From assembly GCA_012934845.2 (NCBI GenBank), contig WNNJ02000458.1:1-64000 (forward strand): 64,000 bases of DNA. Reading direction: 5' to 3'. Under the pieces are notes generated by a model. That model was not told where the DNA came from. It ran no database searches and worked only from the letters and a program-made list of their open reading frames with translations. The position numbers and the translations under genes are program-made. Below, piece by piece: positions 23,501 through 38,500 of this stretch. This stretch comes from Pomphorhynchus laevis. Lineage: Eukaryota > Acanthocephala > Palaeacanthocephala > Echinorhynchida > Pomphorhynchidae. Each line of letters begins with the position of its first letter. Position 1 is the first letter of the stretch.

Positions 23501-26500
23501 TAATATTTGAATAGATACACATGCTAGTAGTTTACAGTAATTCAAAAGATTCAATGGAAGTTCACGGGTAAACATAAAGTAGTTTTCAACAACAATTTAT
23601 TAACAAGAAATAATAAAAATAACACCAGATTTTTCTTGTCATCCACTGATCCAGGTGTTGGGTCATGGAATCAGTGTCCGAACCAAACTACCCCAGAAAC
23701 GCGATCCTGGCGGCATACCAAAGATCTTTTTCGGATAGCTAAGGCGTTCTTCGGTCAGTTTCGAGATTTGATCTCTCCACCGATACCGAGTTCAACCTCG
23801 AGGTGTCTTTCCAGAGAGTCCGCTCCCCGAATAGGCTAATTGGCACTAGGTGCCAGCTTGGTACTTAATCGTACATATAGGCTGAATATATATGCCGTAT
23901 ATATAGGCTGAATATATATGCCGTATATATAGGCTGAATATATATGCCGTATATATAGGCTGAATATATATGCCGTATATATAGGCTGTATATATAGGCC
24001 GTATATATAGGCTGTATATATTGGCCGTATATATAGGCTGTATATATATTATCCGTATGTATAATCCGTATATATAGTCCATATATAGCGGCTAATATAT
24101 AATATTATATATAATGTGGCAGTATTTTTAATTTTTCTGCTTCTGTTCCGAAATAATGTGTGTTTATTTTTAACCAAAATAATTGAATTTTAATTGCGCA
24201 TGTCTATAAAGCAAAATCCTAATTTGGTATTTCGTAATAAATGTTTAAATACATTTTAGCCATCCTTACTGATTTCTTAAACCAAAATCTTGTGATTTTC
24301 ATACTCTCCTACATAAGAGAAACTATTCCTTTGTTTTAGTTTTACAACTTTCAAGTATTCACTTATTATGAATGATAATTTTATGTTCTGATTCACGCGT
24401 GAATAGCATTTAAGTGTGATTTCTATATATTTTACTCATTAAATGCACACCACCTGCATTGTTTAACTGTAAATGAATTTTAATGTAATAGCATCATTGT
24501 TTTCAAGTTTTCACGATTATCTGATTATGTCCTAGCTTTTTCTCGGACTAGATATAGGTTTCTCTTCTAGATATAGGCGAACTAACTTTATAAGTTAACT
24601 TTTCTCCGAAGAAATTGGCCTCTTCAAACAAAACGTTTTCTTTATCAGATTAAGTGAATTTACTTAGATAAAGTGGCAATACTAATGTGATCGATTTTAA
24701 AAAAAAGTTAATTGCTTGAATATTTGCTAGTCGCCATTATTATATTTTGTATTTTCCCACTACTGCTAACATGCAATTTTGGAGCTCCTCTTTTGACCAC
24801 AGCTGGTGATGCCTACACATTAGCATTATCCTGCACTGATAAAATAAAATCACAACATGTACATGTACAAATATATTGCAAATACTGATACATTGTATAA
24901 GTATTATTCATTTTCCTATATTTGAGATTGCTAGTTTGGAAACGAACGTACATTATAGTGACTAAGATGATTTCAAATTTTTTATTTACTGGTAAATTGT
25001 TGCTAATTGTCAAATGCTTTATTTACAAACTTTCTTCACTTTCTTCTACAAAGTTATCGCAAAACCCATCAAGCCTTTTATAGTACTCCATTACAATGCC
25101 GTTATAATGTTGTAAGAAGCGTAAAGAATAATTACAGTTTTATAATTTGAATAATATTTTCAAATAATTACATCATCACATATTGTGTTTCTGCTTTTTT
25201 TATTTCTACTTTGCATTTTGAAATTAAAATCAAATTATTCCTAATTAAACGATATAGAATATCTTGCGATATCTTATAAATGTAACATCCATATGCTTAC
25301 TTGTTATTATTAAAACGTGAAAATAATTCTGTAATTATTACTTCTGATTGTGTTCATGGCTAACATACTATCATCATATTTGTGATATACTCACTTTTTC
25401 ATGAATATCATTTGTGCTCTTTCAATCATGTTTAGTTAAAGAGTGAAGTGTGTCTGCGCCTAGGCTTTGAGGAGGATGCACTGAACCATATGAAGCAATT
25501 CTTTTATGAAAGCCAACAATTTGAAAACATGTGCAGTGAAGTTGAAACCGAATTGCTGTCAATTGAAGAAGAAAAACTGTCACTCAACAAAGCTCAATCA
25601 GCACACAAAAGAGTAGAGGTACAAGCTAAAGCTATTTTATGCGTCTATTATATTTTCTATTTTATCATATTCTTTCATTATCTCGGGAATAGTAATTTAA
25701 AAGTATTATCAAATTATAAAAATCGTGAAATCATCAAATTTAGGATAAAACTATTAATTTTCGATTTTAGGTAGATACCAAACAATATGACAAATTATAT
25801 GCAATGACAAGTCTAACTAATAACGATCAAAGTAGATCAACTATTTTATCAACAACGATTGATATTAATATTAACTTGTCAATTAAAATTTATAATCGTA
25901 TTAAGGTAAACATAAAAGGTTAAAGTTAACTATACAAGTAACTAAGAATCCCATATTTGTTCTATGCTGAATTAATTATCATTTTCCAACATAAAATTCT
26001 TATATGTAACTAGTCACGGAAGACTGTTTCGTTCATTGCTATATCACAAGAGGCGTTAGTAATCAAATTATGGTCAAATAATTTATTTTTTTCTGGAATG
26101 TTTTAAAAACGATAACTGCAAATTGAAAGTGATTAAGAAGCCTGTAAATAATAAGTAAATATGAGTAAATTTAATAAATTATCAAATACTATGTATATTT
26201 TATTATTCGAAAGAATTGTTAAAATTATATAATTATTCTTAAAAAATATCTTACATTTATATTTATATATAATATACATTGAGTTAGATTATAATTAATA
26301 GATCGTCTTAGAAGGGAATTTTATCCCCTCCCTTGAATTGATTTTTCAAATAAAGTAAATTAATTTCATGGATATAAATATGAGAAAATCTTTAACTTTA
26401 TGACACAGTAAAGGAATTAATCATCAATGATTTGATGAGATTGAATAACTGTTTATTGCATCTTACAAAGAATGTTGATGGTACTATGATTAGGCAATCA

Positions 26501-29500
26501 TGCCTTTGTTATTGTAAATTATATAAAATTGGAATTATAAGAATCAAGAAGTTCAAAATAAACCCTTTACCCGATATTTAACCTTAATTTCTATATCTTA
26601 TCGATATAGCAGTTGTTGTCAACACATTAAGGATAAAACGGAAATGCTTATGAAAATCACGATTTTTTTATATAAAAAAATCGTTTTGATGCAGTTAAGA
26701 TTATCTTAAATTTTGTGATTGTGAACATTTTGTTGATCGTGAACAACCAACAAAATGACAATGAAGTTTATTAAAAGTAAGGAATTACAACTAATTCTTT
26801 ATTAATTGTAATAAATTATAATTATTAACATGTACAATAAACAATACGTTTTTATTAGAACTAACAAAATTTTATTTTTGAATGTTTAAAAATGGCTATA
26901 ATTTCAACTTATCGCAGTCCTATCTTGATATACAATTTTAGTAGTTACAGTTTTAGTATGTAAAACTTTTTTATATATTTTAGTATATTTAGTATACAGT
27001 TTTTTTGTCAATGAAATTAAAATTAATTTCATTTATTACTGTTATTTCCAATGCATAAATTTGTAATTCATTCTATTCTAACTTTAGACATAATTGATAC
27101 GCAAGTTATTAATGGCTGAATGCACATATTTTGTTTTAGCCAAATATAAAATTAGCTGAATGTTAGTTAAAATTGTGTACAGAACATTGCTGTGTGTAGA
27201 CACAAACGTTTTTTCGATCATTACTCCGTGCTGTACTGAAATAATGAAAAATGAAAAATAACCAAATCAGCTAACTGAGTCTACGTATTTAATATAATTA
27301 TAAAATAAACAAAGCATAATAATGCTAAATCAAAATTTAATAATTAAATAATAAAATAAATAATTGTTATTAGATTTTTTAAAATTTAAATCAAGTTTTT
27401 GAATAAAGACTTGCTGAATATTTCAATATTTTAAGTTATTTCATATATTTCGCAAAACGTTTCACCGTTAATTACTTAAATAGTAATTCTTTTATATATT
27501 ATATTTAATATGAAATCCAATGATCTACAATCGATGTAAATAATATGACATTTAATATTTTTCTGTAATTAGGTAAATCATTTTCTCTTATTATAATTCG
27601 AATTAGATGATGATGAAACTATATATATATTGAAAGTATCAATAGGGTTATTTAAACCACAGCTTGGAATCCTTGTTTCTGTCGGATTCATAAATATATT
27701 GAAATAGGTAGGTATATAAAATAAAGAAAGCTTGGTTTAATTTTATATACCTACCCATTTCGATATATATAATTGGATATATATAATTCATAATTATTAT
27801 ATATTCGTAATTATAATAATTATATAATAATTATATATTAATTATAATATATTAATTATTATAATATAAAATTATATATTAATTAATTATATAATAATTA
27901 TATAATTAATTATAATAATTATTATAATAATAATTATAGTAATTATAATAATTATGTAGAGGAAATTTATTAGGGCACTGCGTCTTTCGACTTGACTAAA
28001 TGAAAGAAATTAAATAAAACATTGTGCAACGACTTCATTTGAAATAATATCAATCTTTGATATTCCACCGCTAGTCCCCAACAGGCAAAAATAAATTTAG
28101 CAGGTTTATCAAGTTAGACGTAAACTTAACCAATCGATCTCCTTCAAAGATTTTTGCGCTAGCACCGGGCACTCAAATACATGAAATAAAGACTCACATC
28201 TATCACCACAGAAAAAACACACACGAAACTCCACGTTTATGGACGGGTATGCGAGTGCGACAAAACTTGTCGTGATATCCGTGCAAAGAAACCCTCCAAA
28301 CGATGGGGCGTTTAAAAAGAAGCACACAAAGACTGCTAAGTCGTTTGCGTATTAACTGGTGAAGTGTACAGTTGATGATCTAGCTTGCTAACCTTATCTG
28401 TAAAGTCATTTTTATTTTGAATATAATGTACCGTATCTTGGGCTCTGATCATATTTCGTCAATACTCCGTACATAACTCGACTTTAGATAAAACATAAAC
28501 CGCAGTAGTTGAGCACTTTGGAGAGACGCCTACAACACGCTTAATGAATCTGCCTTTACATTTGTCGATCTGCGCAAAATTAGCGGTCGTGAGGTCTGCC
28601 CAGATTGCGGAAAGCGCGTACGACAAAATCGGTAGAAGCATGACATGAAAATACTGAAGAGCACCACCAAAGGAAAGCTTACCTAAACATTTAACTCGCG
28701 AAGTGGCTATGACGATTTTCGCACATTTCTTTTCGATATGAAGCTTAAAAGACCACCTACTTGTCAATAGCATCCCCAAGTACGTGTATTGATTACTGAA
28801 CTCTACATTTCTGCTGTTTAAACTAATCTTGTCATGTGAGCACAATCTGCCACCTTTACGAAACTTTACTACCTTTGTTTTATCGATATTCACTTCAATT
28901 AGATTATTTGAACAGTAGTTAGCTAGAGCAGTGGTTACGTTTTGAGCCGATTCCAGATCTTTCGTTAGAATAACTAAGTCATCAGCGTAAAGAACAGAAC
29001 TTGAAGTTTGACATTCGTTTCTCAGATGAGACGGCAAATCATGAATATAAACAGAGAAAAGGATAGGGCTGAGCGGATCTCCCTGCATCACACCGCGGCT
29101 AGCAATTATTGTGTCTGATGAAGTAAGTCCGTCGAAGACATTTAATGAATTGGCATAGAGGATATTGCACAAGAGTTTCAGCATATGACCAGATATCCGG
29201 AAATTCATTGACAATTTACGGGTAAGTATTTCTCGATTAACAGAATCAAAGATTTTTTAAAGTCAACAAAGATTGCATATAAGTGACTCTTGCGTTCGAA
29301 TTGTAATAACACTTGTTCACGAACTACCTTAATTGTGTCCACCGTTGATCGGTGAGGTCGGAAACCAAATTGTTCTGGCGGCAACAGATAATCACGGTGT
29401 TTCGATAATCGATTGGTTATAATAGTGGACCAAAATTTACAGGTATGATTTAGAAGGGCAATTCCAAGGTAAGAGTTAGTATCACTTATATCTCCTTTAC

Positions 29501-32500
29501 CCTTATAAAGGATTTTTATTACAGCTTGCTTCTATGACACCGGCATTTGATAACCGTATAGGACACAATTGAATAAATAATAATAAGATTTTCTTACTAA
29601 TAAACAAAACAGTGATAAATACAGTGATAAATAGGGTGATTAAATAAAGTCAGTCAAAAACGCGACTCTCTTTCTTTTACTTTAACCAAGGCTTCATACC
29701 GATATTAAGGCCTCAAATTCAGAGGGATCTGAGCCATCAACCTATCAAAACCGCCGCATTCCGACTGAACCACCCGAGGTCTCTCACTCCCCCCATAGAG
29801 TCCAGTCGGTGCGGACTATGCTGGGTAAACGAGAGACGAGGAGCTTTAGGACCCTTAGTCTTTGCTCTGGGGAACGTCCTCTTTAAAAGAAGAATAATCC
29901 CGAGATAGCCCGAGTGCCTCAGAGGCACACTTGGGTTTTACCTTTCAACGACAGATGCTGGGCTCGTTTCAGAGTCCACCTAGCTCTCTTCAGAATGCGT
30001 TTGAGTCTATCCAGGTCGGCGTTCGCCGACCACTTCACCGAAATGATGAACCCCAGGTAATTTACTCGACTTGTGAAGGTAGGGAGTGGTTCAGAGGCAA
30101 ATATGGAGGAGAGCGCAGAGAGTGCTAGTCTCTTAAGTTTTTGCTTCGTCGCAGGGGAGCCATGAAAGACAACCACCTGCGATTTAGTAGAGTTTAAAAC
30201 AAGGTTGTACTTTGGCAACTGGTCTTTTAATCTTAAAAATAAACGGCTGATGTCCGAGACTACGTATTTGCACCAGTGTCCAGTGAACAGGGCGTGTTGT
30301 CATCAGCGTACACCACTAGACGTTGTTCACGTTTACACATTTTGAATTGATTGATGGAGGCGGCAAGATATAAGATGGGAAAGAGGAGAGCCTTGAGGCA
30401 GACCCGTACTATGGTAGACTTGACGCGCATCAGGCTTGTAATCATAATAAAATCGCTTGGTGTACAGCAGTATCTCCACCCTGTTAAGAATTCTCGCAGG
30501 CAACCCGAAGAACCTGAGAGAGGAGATAACAAAGGGAATGGAGACGCGTTCAAATGTAGCAGAAAAATCAAGGAAAACAGCCACAGCTAGCTGATGACTG
30601 TTCTCCTGACAAAACAGATGCAATTCACCAACTGCTGAATGGATCGAGCGACCTTTGACAAACCCATGGAAACGAGGTGGGATTAAATTTCGCCTACTCA
30701 GATGATCGCGGATTTTACGCGCAAGCGCTTTTTCGTAGAACGAGACGAGGGAATTTTGAATCGAAATGGGCCGCAAGTCTTTAGGACAAGAGACCGGATA
30801 CGTTTTAGAAATAAAAATTCTCTTGCTAATGTTGATGTCAGCCACATCATATGGGGTGGCTAATAGCATTGTGACGGCCACCTCCCTTATTTGATCGGCT
30901 GTCAAAAGCTGACAGACACGAGAAGAGAGTGGAGCGACGGATTTGGAGGTGCCCGGAAGAGGCCCCCAGGCATCGAGAATATCTGTGACAGATAAGTCTC
31001 TACTCCTGAAGTCTCCCCAGGACGGGATTGGTTGCGGAGATTGCGTGGCTCCATAATTGTGTAGGGCTAGTGACTCCTCCAAAACTTTATCAAGGCCTAT
31101 ACTACCTATCCAACCCAAAGCCCTATCCTTCCAACAAACAAACTTCTCCTTCTTGAATATCTTCCAAAAAGAAGACTGAGAAAGGTTAAAGGTGAGCAAT
31201 GCTCGCCCTATTACTACTCAGCTGGAGCCAATATCTGGTGCGCCAGTATTTATTCGAGAGGGTCTGTCTGACGGAAGAGCAGAGATTAGGGAGGTTCAGT
31301 AGTTTAGCTAGGATCTTAAGTTTTGTCGGAGTGGGACTGAAAGAATAACTGTAGCCAATAACTCGATAATAAAGAAAAGGAATCTTTAATTTGTTCAACA
31401 CACAGTTGGTCAGGGCCGGCCGCCTTATTATTAGACATAGAAAAGAGAGCAAGTTCCAATTCGGGCAATGAAAATGGAGCATTTAGTTGGTCATTGTCAC
31501 TGCCCAAGCATGACAATGTTATCAGCGCATTATTATTACGACACATTGGGAGGTCTTGTGAATTAACGAGAATATCGTTAAAGTGCTTAAACCAACGGTT
31601 CATCGGGATGCCGGAGGTACTAACATTGTTTTTTCTTTGCAGTTTCCATGGGCATCGTTCTGTTTGTCGCAAGCGCTTGTATTCTTCCTTTAATAAAACA
31701 TCGTACAATACACACGCCGTAAGAAAATAAAATTCATATTAATATCATGATCAAACCGCCGGCTTCTGCCCATAAATATGAGCTTTCTCCGTAGCTGTAC
31801 AAGGTGTATTGGCTTACGATGTATCTTGTTTCCATAATGTTGAAAATTACGGTTAGAAAGTGGATGACATGCGGTGAGAAGGCATTCACTGATTTTGGAG
31901 AAACTTGCTTCTATTTCATATGCATTTAGAAGATCAACTGCGTCTTTAATCATATTATGATTCAAATTCCTGAAACAAAGTTTTCTGCTAATTTGTGAAG
32001 GCGAGGATTTCTCTATTGGCGTGTTAATATGATTTTCTTGAATGAAAGGAACAAGTTTGTGTTTGCGGAGTAAAGCCCATTTGGATGCAATCTCCAGTTT
32101 AACCTTTTTGACGCTAACATTTGTAAATATGAAATCGATGCAACTTCGCCCATTGTGAGACTCATAAGTCCATCCTTCTACGGGTACGTGCAACTCAAGA
32201 ATAAGCTCACTGAAAAAGTATAATATTTGCTTAGGTTTAGATGGGACAGGGTTCATGAAACGTGCATTAAAATCTCCCGCAACTATTATGGACTTTTCAG
32301 AAGATAATTCACTTAAAAAGGCGAAACTTCATCGATGATATCACATGGCGACATCAATTGATTAAAATAGCAACCTATTTAAAGAATACTACATGAATCT
32401 ATACATATTACGTTAGATGAATTTTTAACTTCCCAGTTTGTAACGCTTTGACTAACAGCAAGAGACACGCCACTGAAGGGTCGACCACTGTTACCCAACG

Positions 32501-35500
32501 ATCTGGAATATTAAAATTGTAATAGTTAGTAAGGACACCAATTGAGCAGAAAGAGTTTCAGTAAGGACTATTAAATCGAACGAAGAAAACCAGGAGAATA
32601 TATCCGCTGATATTAAATAGTTTAGTCCCTCGACATTAAATAGGAGTAATCGGAGTAAATTTGATTTATTGGTCTGAAGGTAAGTTCGAATACTATCTTG
32701 GGCTAGTCATATGAATATCTCTTCAGCCCCAGATTTATTCTCACCGGTAGCTTTTTTGGAATAACTTGGCACTACGCGACAATCTCGAATGCGATAAACA
32801 ATGTTAGGATTTTCAACACGCTTCTGATTAAGCTCTTCCCGTAACGATATTTGAATCTCACGTTCTGGGAGGGACAAGTCTGCATTCACAAAAACATCAT
32901 GGAAATTCGTCGAATCTTTTAACAAGTGAAAGTGGAAGTACCTTTCGGGTGCGAAACAGCAGTGCACTCAACGCGAATATTCCTAAAAGACGCCAAGAAT
33001 TCAGGTTATGTCCTACTTAAAATAGACTTTTCCAACGCCTTCAATCAAATCAGCAGTTCGAAAATGATATGCGAAGTTAACCGATACATTCAATCTCTTA
33101 CACGGTTCGTGAACAACTGCTACGCCTGTAAAAGTTTGTTTTTGTATTACGGCGACCATATGATACTCTTACAAGAAGGCGTACAACAAGGTGACCCTCT
33201 CGCCCCGTTGTTATTTTGCCTCGCTCTCAACCCTTTATTAAAACAGCTCAGATCTTGCTAAAACACCTGGTATCTAGACGATGGGGGAGTCGGCGGCCGG
33301 CTAGAAGATGTCATTCACGATGCCGAAATTATATCAGTTCAGGACCCAAAGTATTGCGCGTATCCCAATAATTTAAAATGCGAACTGATCTATGAGACGC
33401 CAAACGCGTTTCAACAAGTTTTTGACCTTCTCGCAGGGATCAAAACTATACTGCCATATGAAGCCACCCATCTAGGTGCCGCCGTAGTAAATTCAAAAAG
33501 CATAGACGACTTTCTCCGCCCCAAAGTATCAACACTGCGATTGATGTGCAGTCGTCTGACTCACGCTAATGCTCATGTCACATACTTTTGTTAAAAATTA
33601 CCTAAGCACACCAAAGTTCCCCTTCTTACTGAGGTGTAGCCCCTGTGCTAATAGCATCGTTCTGTCAGAATACGACACTGTTATTAAACAAGAATTAGAA
33701 AGAATACTGAATATCTATCTTTATCAATCAAGCTGGGAACAAGCCACTCTTTCAATCGACCACGGCAGCCTGGGAATCTCTAGTGCGTCTACCTTGGCAA
33801 TTTTTGCGTACTTGGCGTCTTACTCGGCATGTATTCCACTCACGTTATGCATGTTGCCACTGCCCTTCCATGGACCTCTATCAGTGGGAACCGACGAGTT
33901 TCATCACCATGCAAACCTGTGGATCTCTTCTGGCGGTCGATGGTCCCTAACATAGAGTCATAGTTCATTATAAGATCAGACAATAATAAGTGATGCCACA
34001 GCTTCTAAACCAATCTCAGATCGACATTCCACGCAAAAAGATTGGACACGCGCATTAAGCGCTGCTACCTTGACCAACCTGATAAACAAGACTTTAGAAA
34101 CTTGCCCGTCTAATTAGTGTTTCATCAGCTGCCGCAGGAGCGTTCCTGCAAGCATTCCATTATCGGTTGTAGGGACACTATTGCCAGACGAAACGTTACG
34201 TATAGCCATTGCGTTACGTCTCGGCGCCACAGTCTGCCAGCCACACTCGTGCATATGTAGGGCAAAAGTAGAGAGGCAGATCACATATGGGTTAAGCTGC
34301 TCCCAATTAGCTGGCCGTTTTGCTCGACACAGTATGGTCAACAAGATCATCGCTGACACACTTAGGATATCCTTCATTCTTAGCCGTCTCGAACCGCTTG
34401 GTCTAACAAGATCTGACGGCAAACGCCCAGACGGCGTGACAATTATTTCATGGTAGAGAGGCAAACCCATGTGTTGGGACTTCACCTGCGTCGACCCCTT
34501 ATCTGCCAGCCATTAGGCCTCAGCAATAGTGGAATCAGGCGTTGTAGCAAACCAGACCAAAGACAGGAAAAGACAAAAATATATTTCCATAGAATCCAAT
34601 GGATATAATTTCCGCCCAATCGCTATTGAGGCGTTGGGCGCAATGGGCCAGAACGCATCAGCGTTCTTCTTAATGCTTGGAAAATTACTGCGCCGTCGCT
34701 GCGGAGACCTCAAGCCGGTTCGTATCTGATCCAGCGCGTAAGCCAGGCAATACAGATCGGAAATGCTGCTTCAGTGCTCGGAACTTTAAGTAGTTCCATG
34801 CATTGAGGGAGATAACCATATGAATTTACCAAAACTGGCTTTTTTGTTAATATTTAAATCTTGTATTTTGTAAAAAAAATTATCTAAATAAATAAGCATT
34901 TTGATTTTTATAATATATGCTTTTATGTAAACAACGATATCATATTTGCTAAAGTCAATGTAATGTTCAATATATATGTTTTATTGCATTTTTGTTTTAA
35001 AGGACATCAGATTACATTTTGATGCTAAAGAGGATGTGTTGAAATCGCTCGAATATAACATGGTTTGCGTTTCTCAAAATATGAATGCAATCACTAAAAG
35101 AGCAAATAAGTTTACAACTAAAAACGCAGATCTGGCTAGCATTGTTACTGTATTGGAATGTCCAGATATGGCTGTAATGTCAGTAGTTCAAGACAAAGTT
35201 AGAATAAGGTAGCGAGACAATTTTAATTATTTTGATTTTCCCCTATTTTACAAGCATATTTTCTTATACTTTATTTTTATTTATTCCAGGTTCCTCAATT
35301 TAAAACAAAAGGGAGTTAGCTTATCGGAACTTTTGCACGATATAAGCTCAAAACATCTTAATTATTTGAATAATTCGACAAAGCTATTAAATGCATTTGA
35401 CGTCGTCGAAGATGAATGGATGCAGATGTTAAACACTTGTACACAAGACTCTAATGTCAACATTGAAACATACACTGTAAGTTTGCATACGTTTTACAGG

Positions 35501-38500
35501 TTCGTAATAATAATTAAGTCCTTTGAAATATCTTACGAAGTTGCAAATATTTTGATTTAATTGAAAGCATGCAATCTCAAAATTGATATAAGCAATGTAA
35601 ATGAGTTTTACATTATATAAACGAGTTAGGTGATTAGATAAATAATTATTTTAAGCAAACGTTCAAATAATATATTGCTTAAACTACCACTGTTCATATG
35701 TTTACCAACAATACTGAGATTTCATAAAAGAATTGTTTCATTTATCAAACGATCACAGAACATATCTTACAAAAATATTGTATCGTATTCTAATTTAGAA
35801 AACTCTTGATACGATGATGAATTTTCAAAATCGCGTGGATTCGTTTTCAAAGCATTTGAAGACATTTTCAGATTCATGTACATGTCTTGTTGCAATTTTG
35901 CATTCATGCTCCAATATAATTCCAGACACGATAATTAGCGAGGTAAATTTATCAAAACGTTTTATTGAACCAATTTAAATTTATAATTATTAAATTAACT
36001 AACAAATCTAAATAATTAGATAATCAGCAAATTTAATAAAAAATTATAAAAATAGCTTTTCGGTGAGGCATTAGTTTTTGCTAAGAAACCATATTAAGCA
36101 TCGTCATCAAAATTATAATTAAACAAAAAAATACACGTAACGAAATTTTAAATGATTTCTGATTAAAACTATAAGTTTTAATGCTAAACGCTATACCATA
36201 TAAGAATTAAATTGTTAAGAAGTGAAGAATGAATATAGTTTTAACATATATTCTAAGAAAAATAATTCATCGGTATGGGTTAAAGCTGATTATTTAAATA
36301 AGTAATCATAATTCATAAATAATAATATTATAATTAATTTATTTATTAAATTATTAATTCATTAATCATAAATTAGTGCATTAATCATAAATTAAAATAC
36401 AAACAAAGGAATGTAAATGCCTGTGTTTTGACATGTATATTATGAAAATAAATCAATTGTATTGCTTAAAATTTAATTTTAATTTTTTAACAGTTTTTGA
36501 ATATTTTTCAACAGTTTTTACTCAATAGTGTTGTGATCTTTGATAACAACTAATAATTATTATTTTTCTTCAAAGTAAACTGTTAGTTTCGATTTTAGAT
36601 TTTTTAAAAAGCAAAATATTTTAATATTTTAAAATTTATAACTGAGCATTATATACAATCGAGTATATTTACACATTACATGTTAATCTAGTAGAAATAG
36701 CACATATTTCCATGGTATCATTATTGTTCACAGAAAGGATCACTGACAAAATTATGCAAATTACAATTAAGCAAACTTTAAATTAACCCTTTCATTACAG
36801 TTAATCGTAATGCTTAGTAAATACTAACACTTAAATGTAGTGTTAGTATAGAAAAATAATTAAATATAATATCACCATATTTAATAAATTTAATGTGATT
36901 ATATTTAATAAAATAATCACAATCTAGTATTTATTATGATAACTTATTATATTATTTATCATAATATAACCATGACAGCAAATACTAGCTTTTAAATATA
37001 GCGTCAAGTATATTTATCTAAGTATTTAATATGATTTAATATGTTTTGAGTATCGACCTACTTTGTTGTCACTTAAGTTAATATAAATAATTGATTCGTT
37101 AAATTAATTCCATCCTAACAAATGTAGCTGTTATAAATTAGTCACAAAAGCGGTTAGTTCACCATAAGGGTTATGACAGAAAATAGTCTTTTTATTGTGT
37201 TTATCAAAATAACTATTAAATTACACCTTAAATGAAATTATAAAATAAAAAAGAAACGGTATATCAAAGCATTACCTCATCAATTATGTTGAAGTAACCT
37301 AACTTATTTTTGGTTATTTCGTTGAATTGTTATCAATATTAATTACGATGCGAGGATTTAATAATTCAAGATTTGTTACTCATAGAGTTTACAAACATTT
37401 TGTAAACATTTTACTCACATTTTGCAACTGTTTCTTATTTTTGAAATTACATATAAGTTTATGCGAATATTAATTTGTTCGAATTTAGTTACGCGAACAA
37501 GTTACGAAGATATCCGATCGACATCATCAATTGCAATTAAATATTTCTGATCGAATTTCGCTGCTCGAAAGCCATATATCATCTATGAAGGCAAGTCAGA
37601 AAACTTTAGATGATGCATGTGGATTTGCTGTTGATGCGGAACAAGAACTGCAAAAATTGAATGAGTTGACATTTGCGAGTAGCGTTACTGAATCATTTGA
37701 TTTGAATCTGTTTTTACGTTTTCTCGATCGACGAATCAATCTTTTGAATGCACTAGAGGAGCATATAAAGTTAAACTTGGAATCATTGAAGTATCAAGAA
37801 TACCCAAAGAACTCTAGTACATACAATAATCTTGATTCTGATTATAACGATAATATGAAAATCTATATTGACCGTATGAATTCAGTCATGTTGATGGCAA
37901 ATCAGAATACAGCCCGAATAACTCAAATAAAATTATTCACGATTGAATTTAGACAAGCAATTCGGGATGCAAAACCCGAGCTGGAGAATTACGACAAGTG
38001 GTTTAGAAATTTGTTTGATTCAGATTGTTGTTATACAATTTCTAAAGTTAATTATACCTCTAATGCTGATGCTGATAATGTCGCTGATTTTATTTCATTT
38101 TTCCCACTAGACACAGAAAATAAAAGGGTATTAGATATTTCAAAATTTAAAGAAAATTTGAATCAAATTAGCAAATCATGCTCGGATATAGAAGAAAGAT
38201 TTTCTGATTTAAAATGCAGGTTAAATAATTTTGATGCCATCATTCATATGGATAACCTTAAAATGATGCTTGACGAACAACTTGCGAAATTAGAAAACAC
38301 CTCCTCATTGAGTGCCGCCTTAAATGTCAGTATTGATAATTACAAATCGGGAATAATTGAGATGCTTGGAAATTATAATGAGATATGCAACTGGCTATCT
38401 CACTTGATGACAGTGCTAGATCAAACAAATGTCGTTAAGTGTTCAATTCAATCTTGCGAGGAAGAACTAGAACGATGTCAGGTACTTTTTTACTTAAATG

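Larger units (their letters stand above)
17431..25435 (+). other. Intron 4 (8 kb), repeat-rich
   Basis: Holds a LINE D copy, a PLE with a tandem terminal repeat, a GC-rich patch with a minisatellite, and two copies of a 147-base sequence. Stretches 20790-22710, 22870-23630 and 24090-25180 are AT-rich with little else; a PLE-terminal-like patch lies at 24590-24660. Confidence 0.6.
25906..35002 (+). other. Intron 6 (9 kb) with a LINE pile
   Basis: 25906-27690 is AT-rich without recognised features. A hairpin and a TAATTA-type low-complexity stretch follow, then LINE C with LINE D nested in it, and LINE E in the opposite direction. LINE sequence makes up about 6.7 kb. Confidence 0.7.

Noticed and set aside
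23846-24082. 78-codon frame with Tyr/Ile repeats
   Set aside because: Translation of the 26-base minisatellite.
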